From Nevskia ramosa DSM 11499 (lineage in GTDB: Bacteria; Pseudomonadota; Gammaproteobacteria; Nevskiales; Nevskiaceae), in the NCBI RefSeq assembly GCF_000420645.1, contig NZ_ATVI01000008.1:248001-312000 (forward strand): DNA of 64,000 bases. Direction: 5' to 3'. The notes under the pieces are model-generated. The model was not told where the DNA came from, did not search any database, and saw nothing but the letters and a program-made list of their open reading frames with translations. Of the stretch, positions 59,264 through 64,000 are shown piece after piece. The stretch's first letter is position 1. Each line of letters begins with the position of its first letter. A program made the position numbers and the translations under genes.

Positions 59264-61972
59264 TCAGGCTTTGGCCAGCGCCTGCGCGCGCAGCTCCGAG
59301 ATGATGCCTTTCAGCTCCGGCACGCAGGAGCCGCAGTTGGTGCCGCACTTCAGCTTCGCGCCCAGCTCGGCCGGCGTTGCGCAACCGCCGCGGACCGCCG
59401 CCTCGATGGTCTTGCGGCCGACGCCATAGCAGGAGCAGACCGTGGCGCCAGCGTCGTCGCCACGGGCCAGCGGCTCGCCGACCAGCAGGCCGACGCGGTC
59501 CGCTACTTCGAGCTGATCTTTGGCGAACAGGCCGGACAGCCAGGCGCGCGACGGCAGATCCGGACGCGGCGAGATGAACAGGCAGGCTTCGATGCGGCCA
59601 TCGGCGATCAACGCTGCGCGATAGACATTGGCAGTGCTGTCCTCGTACTCGAGCCAATCGGCGTCTTCGCCGGCGCTGAGCATCGTCCGCGCCCTTGCAG
59701 CCCAGCTGGCATCGCTGCGCCGGCCGGCGAGCTCGTGGCGCGTGTAGCCATCGCCAGTGATCTTCGTCCACCACGCGGCATCGGCGGTCAGCGATTTCAG
59801 ATCGCCGTCGCGACTCAAGACAAAGCCATGCCAGGCAACCAGGAACGGTTCGACCCGCACCGGCGTGTGCTTGAACTCCGGTTCGCCGGACACCGGATCG
59901 ACCACCGGATTGACCAGCGCGCCGACGCGCGCATCCGAGGCGAACTGCGCGTTCCAGTGAATCGGCACGAACACGCTCTTGCGCGGCATCTCGCCGGATA
60001 GCCGCACCCGGACCACGCAATGCCCGTGCGCTGAACTGACTCTCGCCAGCTCGTGCTCGCGCACGCCGCAAAGCAGCGCGTCCTGCGGATGCAGATCGAC
60101 GAAGGGTTCGGAGACATGAGTCGCCAGCCGTGGCGCCAGACCGGTGCGAGTCATCGTGTGCCAGTGATCGCGCACCCGGCCGGTGTTCAGCACCAGCGGA
60201 TAGTCGTCATCGAGCCGCCGGCCCGGCATCTGCGGCGTGGTCGGCACGAAGCGGGCGCGGCGGTCCGGCGTGTAGTAGCGGCCATCGGCGAAGACAGTCG
60301 CCGAGGCTGCGGCGACCGGCCAGCGGATCGGCTGTAAAGCGTCGTATGCGCCTTTGCCCAGCCCAACCAGGCCGGACAGGTTCAGATAGCGCGGCGATCC
60401 AGCATCGTCGTTGCCGCACGCCGTCAGCCGTGCGTGTTCGTCGAAGATCTCGTCCGCCGATCGATACGGGAATTGCGCGCCATAGCCCCAGCGCCGCGCG
60501 ACTTCGGACAGCGCCCACCAGTCCGGACGCGCTTCACCAGCCGCCGGCAGAAAGGCGCGCTGGCGCGAGATGCAGCGCTCGCTGTTGGTCACCGTGCCGT
60601 CCTTCTCGCCCCAGCCCTGCGCAGGCAGCAGCACGTGGGCGTAGGCGGTGGTGTCGGTGTTGGCCATCACGTCGGAGACCACCACCAGCTCGCAACGGCT
60701 GAGCGCGCGCTTGACCTTGTCGGCATCGGGCAGGCTGACCACCGGATTGGTCGCCATGATCCACACCGCCTTGACCTGGCCCGAGTCGATCGCATCGAAC
60801 AGATCGACCGCCTTCAGACCCGGCTGATCGGCGATGGAAGGCGACTGCCAGAAGCCCTGCACCAACTCGCGGTGCGCAGGTGATTCGAGATCGAGATGCG
60901 CGGCCAGCATGTTCGACAGGCCACCGACTTCGCGGCCGCCCATCGCATTCGGCTGGCCGGTGATCGAGAACGGCCCCGCACCCGGCTTACCGATGCGGCC
61001 GGTCAGCAGATGGCAGTTGATGATCGCGTTGACCTTGTCGGTGCCGCTCGACGACTGGTTGACGCCCATCGAGAACGCGGTAACCACCTTGGCGGTGCGC
61101 GCGAACAGCCGATAGAACTCGGCGAGCACCGATTCCTGCAACTTGCATTGCGCGGCCACCGAACGCAGATCACCGGCGGTGTTGTCGGCAATTGCCATCG
61201 CCCGCGCGAGGCCCGAGGTGTGACCATCGACGAAGGCGGTATCGACCACGCCATACTGGTGCAGGAAGCTCATCAGGCCGTTGAACAGCCAGACATCGGT
61301 GCCCGGGCGGATCGGCAGATGGAGATCGGCCATCTCGCTGGTCGCGGTGCGGCGCGGATCAATGACCACCAGCTTCATCTCCGGCCGCCGCTCGCGTGCC
61401 TTGACCAGACGCTGGAACAGGATCGGATGGCACCACGCCGTGTTCGAGCCGACCAGCACCACGAGATCGGCCAGCTCCAGATCCTCGTAGGACACCGGCA
61501 CGATGTCCTCGCCGAACGCGCGCTTGTGGCCGGCCACGGCCGAGGACATGCACAGCCGCGAATTGGTATCGATGTTGGCGGTGCCGACGAAGCCCTTGAC
61601 CAGCTTGTTGGCGACGTAATAGTCCTCGGTCAGCAACTGGCCGGAGACATACCAGGCGACGCTGCCCGGGCCGTGCTGATCGATGATCCGCTGGAAGCCG
61701 CCGGCGACCTGATCGAGCGCGTTGTCCCAGCTCACGCGCTTGAAGCCATCACCTTCGCGCTGTGCCGGATACAGCAGCCGCCCCTTCGGCAGCATGGTTT
61801 CGCCGAGTGCAGCGCCCTTGACGCAGAGACGGCCGTAATTGGTTGGATGCAAGGCATCGCCGGCCACTTCGACCTTGTCCGCTTTCACCGTCACGGCAAC
61901 GCCGCAACCTGTGCCGCAGTAAGGGCAGGTGGTCAGGACTTCACGTGCTACGGGCGTGCTTCCATCCATCAT
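59264..61972 (-). CDS. nasA: Assimilatory nitrate reductase catalytic subunit
   Basis: 902 residues of the molybdopterin oxidoreductase family. The N-terminal [4Fe-4S] site is TCPYCGTGCGVAV plus NYGRLCVKG. Mo-bisMGD binding segments include GSNTAWCHPILFQRL, MATNPVVSLPDADK, and LNTGRVRDHWHTMTRTG. The last 60 residues (ATVCSCYGVGRKTIEAAVRGG, KCGTNCGSCVPELK) are a BFD-like [2Fe-2S] domain fused to the enzyme, as in NasA-type reductases. It reduces nitrate to nitrite in the cytoplasm. ATG 61972 is chosen from a TTG-ATG-ATG run; no clear ribosome site. Electron donor is probably the flavoprotein encoded upstream. Confidence 0.94.
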   Translation of the reverse strand: MMDGSTPVAREVLTTCPYCGTGCGVAVTVKADKVEVAGDALHPTNYGRLCVKGAALGETMLPKGRLLYPAQREGDGFKRVSWDNALDQVAGGFQRIIDQHGPGSVAWYVSGQLLTEDYYVANKLVKGFVGTANIDTNSRLCMSSAVAGHKRAFGEDIVPVSYEDLELADLVVLVGSNTAWCHPILFQRLVKARERRPEMKLVVIDPRRTATSEMADLHLPIRPGTDVWLFNGLMSFLHQYGVVDTAFVDGHTSGLARAMAIADNTAGDLRSVAAQCKLQESVLAEFYRLFARTAKVVTAFSMGVNQSSSGTDKVNAIINCHLLTGRIGKPGAGPFSITGQPNAMGGREVGGLSNMLAAHLDLESPAHRELVQGFWQSPSIADQPGLKAVDLFDAIDSGQVKAVWIMATNPVVSLPDADKVKRALSRCELVVVSDVMANTDTTAYAHVLLPAQGWGEKDGTVTNSERCISRQRAFLPAAGEARPDWWALSEVARRWGYGAQFPYRSADEIFDEHARLTACGNDDAGSPRYLNLSGLVGLGKGAYDALQPIRWPVAAASATVFADGRYYTPDRRARFVPTTPQMPGRRLDDDYPLVLNTGRVRDHWHTMTRTGLAPRLATHVSEPFVDLHPQDALLCGVREHELARVSSAHGHCVVRVRLSGEMPRKSVFVPIHWNAQFASDARVGALVNPVVDPVSGEPEFKHTPVRVEPFLVAWHGFVLSRDGDLKSLTADAAWWTKITGDGYTRHELAGRRSDASWAARARTMLSAGEDADWLEYEDSTANVYRAALIADGRIEACLFISPRPDLPSRAWLSGLFAKDQLEVADRVGLLVGEPLARGDDAGATVCSCYGVGRKTIEAAVRGGCATPAELGAKLKCGTNCGSCVPELKGIISELRAQALAKA

Positions 61973-61998
61973 CAATTCAGGTTCGTCTGTTCAATAGT

Positions 61999-62087
61999 GC
62001 GGCAAGCCCCTGCCGCCGTCGGCGCTGCTCCCGTGGGCGGCCGCCCGCTGGATCGACGCTCGAAAGTGCCATTCAAGGCACTTTCGA
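61999..62087 (-). promoter_or_regulatory. Paired hairpins in the nasA leader
   Basis: In the 136 bases between the flavoprotein stop and nasA lie two hairpins with six-base loops. On the minus strand the first is TCGAAAGTGCC/GGCACTTTCGA, a perfect 11-bp stem with loop TTGAAT (62060-62087); the second is GCGGCA/TGCCGC with loop GGGGCT (61999-62016). Nitrate operons in several proteobacteria use paired hexaloop hairpins bound by ANTAR proteins such as NasR/NasT, but the loop bases here do not match the A1/G4 consensus, and no T run follows. Attenuation, processing or stability control are all possible. Confidence 0.45.
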
Positions 62088-62108
62088 AAGCGCGCGCCGT
62101 TCCAGCCA

Positions 62109-63356
62109 TCATGCTGCCTGGGGCTCGCAGTAACCGCGTCCAAACAGCAGGCGCTGACGCAGCGCGGTGATATCGACGCGCTTCTGCATCAGCTCGAAAT
62201 ACCAGGGGCCATCGCTGACTTCGCCGTACAGCACCACGCCGACGATGCAGCCGCCCTTCAGCACCAGACGCTTGTAGACGCCGCGGCCGGGGTCGCGCAG
62301 CACCAGATCTTCGCTGTCCTTGTCGCCGATGAAATCGCCGGCCGAGTACAGATCGATACCGGTGACCTTCAGGCGCGTCGCGGTCACCGAACCCGAGTAA
62401 CGACGATGGCCGAGGCCGGCGAGATGCGCGGCGCAGACCTTGGCCTGTTCCCACAACGGCGCGACCAGGCCGTAGACGTTCTTGCGGTGCTGCACGCATT
62501 CGCCGACGGCGTAGATGCGCGGATCGCTGAGGCTCTGCAGGCTGTCGTCGACGACGATCGCCCGCTCGACATGCAGGCCGGCGGCTTTTGCCAGCTCGAC
62601 ATTCGGCCGGATGCCGACCGCCATCACCACCAGGTCGGCAGCGATCTCGCTGCCATCCTTGAACTTGATCGACGTGACTCTTTCGCTGCCGACGATCTCG
62701 GCCGTGTTGGCTTCGAGCAGAAAGCGCATGCCGCGCTTTTCGAGAGCTGTCTTCAGCAGCTTCGCCGCCGGCTTGTCGAGCTGGCGTTCCATCAGGCTGT
62801 CCATGACGTGGACGACGCTGACATTCATGCCTTGGCGCAGCAGGCCATTCGCCGCTTCGAGCCCGAGCAGACCGCCGCCGATCACCACGGCATGGCGATG
62901 ATCGCGGGCTGCCGTCAGCATCGATTCCACATCATGGATATCGCGGAAGGCGATGACGCCGGGCAGCGTGTGGCCGGGCACCGGAATCACGAATGGCCGC
63001 GAGCCGGTGGCGATCAGCAGGCGGTCATAAGGCACTGCGAGGCCGCTGGCAGCGACCACGACCCGGCGCCGGCGATCGATCGCCGTGACCATGTCGCCGG
63101 TGTGCAGCGTGATGTCGTTGCGGGCGTACCAGGCACGATCGTGAGTGACGATGTCCTCGAACACCTTCTCGCCCGCCAGTACTGGCGACAGCAGGATGCG
63201 GTTGTAATTGCCATGCGACTCGGCACCGAACACGGTGATGTCGAAGGCGTCCGGTTCGAGCTTCAGCAACTCCTCGACCGTGCGGATGCCGGACATGCCG
63301 TTACCGATGACGACCAGCTTCGGCCGCTTCTTGCCATCGGCCGCCAGCTCGCTCAC
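62109..63356 (-). CDS. NirB-like FAD/NAD(P)H oxidoreductase (short form)
   Basis: 415 residues. VVIGNGMSGIRTVEELLK binds FAD; VVIGGGLLGLEAANGLLRQG binds NAD(P)H; LVVMAVGIRPNVELAKAAGL and IYAVGECVQHR are typical of NirB N-terminal halves. The siroheme, Fe-S and BFD parts of NirB are missing. Lying between nirD and nasA, it is most likely the NAD(P)H-oxidising electron donor to NasA, whose C-terminal [2Fe-2S] domain would take the place of the lost BFD part. GTG start overlaps the nirD stop (GTGA). The Cys near its own end (GRGYCEP) is also seen in relatives. Confidence 0.87.
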   Translation of the reverse strand: MSELAADGKKRPKLVVIGNGMSGIRTVEELLKLEPDAFDITVFGAESHGNYNRILLSPVLAGEKVFEDIVTHDRAWYARNDITLHTGDMVTAIDRRRRVVVAASGLAVPYDRLLIATGSRPFVIPVPGHTLPGVIAFRDIHDVESMLTAARDHRHAVVIGGGLLGLEAANGLLRQGMNVSVVHVMDSLMERQLDKPAAKLLKTALEKRGMRFLLEANTAEIVGSERVTSIKFKDGSEIAADLVVMAVGIRPNVELAKAAGLHVERAIVVDDSLQSLSDPRIYAVGECVQHRKNVYGLVAPLWEQAKVCAAHLAGLGHRRYSGSVTATRLKVTGIDLYSAGDFIGDKDSEDLVLRDPGRGVYKRLVLKGGCIVGVVLYGEVSDGPWYFELMQKRVDITALRQRLLFGRGYCEPQAA

Positions 63357-63718
63357 GACGCCCGCACCATGATCGCGCCGTCGTCGCCGCAGGTAACCGC
63401 CCAGGCCTTCACCGACCAGGCCTCGTCTTCCAGGCAGCGGCCGGTCCGCAAGCACAGATGATTCTTGTAGACCGGCGAGGCGACGACCAGCGCTGGCCCG
63501 GTTTCGGTGCTCAGCTCGCCGATCAGGCCGCGGCTGAGCACGTTGGCCTGCGAACGCACATCGAAGTTATCGATCGCGAAGACGCCGTCCTCATCGCCGT
63601 TGGGTGCCACGACCCGAAACACCGCGACCTGCGCCTCACCGACCTTCGCGCAGACGCCGGTGTTCGGCACGATGTCATCGCGATGGCAGACAAAGGTCCA
63701 GCTGGCAGCGTCGGTCAT
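63353..63718 (-). CDS. nirD: Nitrite reductase small subunit
   Basis: 121 residues of the Rieske-like NirD fold. WTFVCHRDDIVPNTGVCAKVGEAQVAVFRV at the start, FAIDNFDVRSQANVLSRGLIGE in the middle, and SPVYKNHLCLRTGRCLEDE and VKAWAVTCGDDGAIMV at the end. As usual for NirD, the Rieske Cys/His ligand set is not complete, so it is a structural subunit. ATG overlaps the nirB stop (ATGA) and the gene precedes the flavoprotein. Confidence 0.94.
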   Translation of the reverse strand: MTDAASWTFVCHRDDIVPNTGVCAKVGEAQVAVFRVVAPNGDEDGVFAIDNFDVRSQANVLSRGLIGELSTETGPALVVASPVYKNHLCLRTGRCLEDEAWSVKAWAVTCGDDGAIMVRAS

Positions 63719-64000
63719 GGCGCTACCTCCAGCTTTTTCTCGAGCGCCGACTTCGGCCGGATCTGGCCGCGCTCGTCGACGAACTGGATGTTGCTGTCGG
63801 CTTCCTTCGAGTTCACGAAATGGCTGAAGCGCTTCAGCGTTTCCGGCGTGGTGATCGCCTTCTTCCACTCGCATTCATAGGTTTCGACCTGGCGCGCCAT
63901 ATCGGCTTCCAGCTCGGCACAAAGGCCCAGCGAATCGTCGATCACCACCTTCTTCACATACGACAAACCGCCTTCGAGATTCTCGATCCAGGTCGCCGTG
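63715..64000 (-). CDS. nirB: Nitrite reductase large subunit, C-terminal part (cut by window edge)
   Basis: The frame continues open through the window edge; about 94 codons are visible. The reading is TATWIENLEGGLSYVKKVVI, then DSLGLCAELEADMARQVETY, ECEWKKAITTPETLKRFSHFVN and ERGQIRP, the conserved C-terminus of NirB after its siroheme half. NirB uses NADH to reduce nitrite to ammonia through FAD, Fe-S and siroheme. It is the upstream member of the nirB-nirD-flavoprotein-nasA operon. An internal TTG at 63966 is not the true start. Confidence 0.93.
   Translation of the reverse strand, partial: TATWIENLEGGLSYVKKVVIDDSLGLCAELEADMARQVETYECEWKKAITTPETLKRFSHFVNSKEADSNIQFVDERGQIRPKSALEKKLEVAP

Noticed and set aside
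61999-62087. Standard ANTAR/NasR antitermination element
   Set aside because: The loops (TTGAAT, GGGGCT) do not match the A1/G4 hexaloop rule and no T-run terminator follows, so a firm call is not justified.
63715-63966. Separate 83-codon gene starting at 63966
   Set aside because: The frame stays open to the window edge and upstream codons continue the conserved NirB C-terminus, so it is a truncated nirB.

Overview
The window is GC-rich, densely coded bacterial chromosome. Gene content points to a Gram-negative gammaproteobacterium: outer-membrane phospholipase A, heptose genes waaF and hldE, a pqiABC transport operon, slyX, djlA, dusB and a nirBD/nasA nitrate operon. The combination of DUF1329 and DUF1302 proteins, an MMPL/RND exporter, a flavin monooxygenase and a wax ester synthase/DGAT resembles lipid- and hydrocarbon-handling lineages such as Nevskia or Solimonas. 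That placement is inference; there is no rRNA to test it, and I saw no tRNA, CRISPR array, insertion sequence or prophage.

Layout. 0-1.2 kb: PAS histidine kinase with the first bases of a coupled downstream gene. 1.6-7.8 kb: DUF1329 protein, RND exporter, Baeyer-Villiger-type monooxygenase and NTF2-like protein, apparently one envelope/lipophile module. 7.8-16.1 kb: PldA, KefC-type antiporter, degenerate GGDEF protein, class III nucleotide cyclase, Ntn asparaginase and two CsgG-like lipoproteins. 16.1-24.8 kb: redoxin and DsbD, a tandem DUF2845 protein, a saccharopine-dehydrogenase-like/DUF423/YciI group, an unknown protein, a PerM-type permease and DusB. 24.8-27.6 kb: a miniature AlgP-like lysine/alanine-repeat protein, a compositionally odd gap, CspA and a fatty acid desaturase. 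27.6-36.3 kb: quinone oxidoreductase, serine hydrolase, SET protein, YfcE phosphoesterase, the pqiA-pqiA-pqiB-pqiC-arfB operon (pqiA split in two), SlyX, sirtuin and a small Cys-rich oxidoreductase-like protein. 36.4-48.5 kb: unknown helical protein, Ax21-like barrel, LLM oxidoreductase, DUF3014, GT-C membrane protein, DUF4169, MAPEG, WS/DGAT with a lipoprotein hydrolase, DjlA, cyclophilin and DUF1302. 48.8-58.6 kb: EamA permease, waaF-ilvE-hldE, LpqC-type esterase, a DesK/DesR-type system with a small membrane protein, and aguA-aguB. 58.6-64 kb: small secreted protein, a terminator-ended plus-strand region that may be a small RNA, then nasA, a NirB-like flavoprotein, nirD and the 3' end of nirB.

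How genes fit together. Envelope homeostasis dominates (PldA, Pqi, LPS heptose synthesis, RND/DUF1329/DUF1302, lipoproteins, DsbD). Lipid metabolism recurs (desaturase, WS/DGAT, monooxygenase). Nitrate assimilation appears organised so that NasA carries its own C-terminal [2Fe-2S] domain and a short NirB-like flavoprotein supplies electrons. No clearly novel defence or mobile system was found. The best leads are the monooxygenase with a substituted fingerprint residue, the small-RNA candidate beside nasA, the hairpins in the nasA leader, the terminator-like cspA leader, and three protein families I could not identify.
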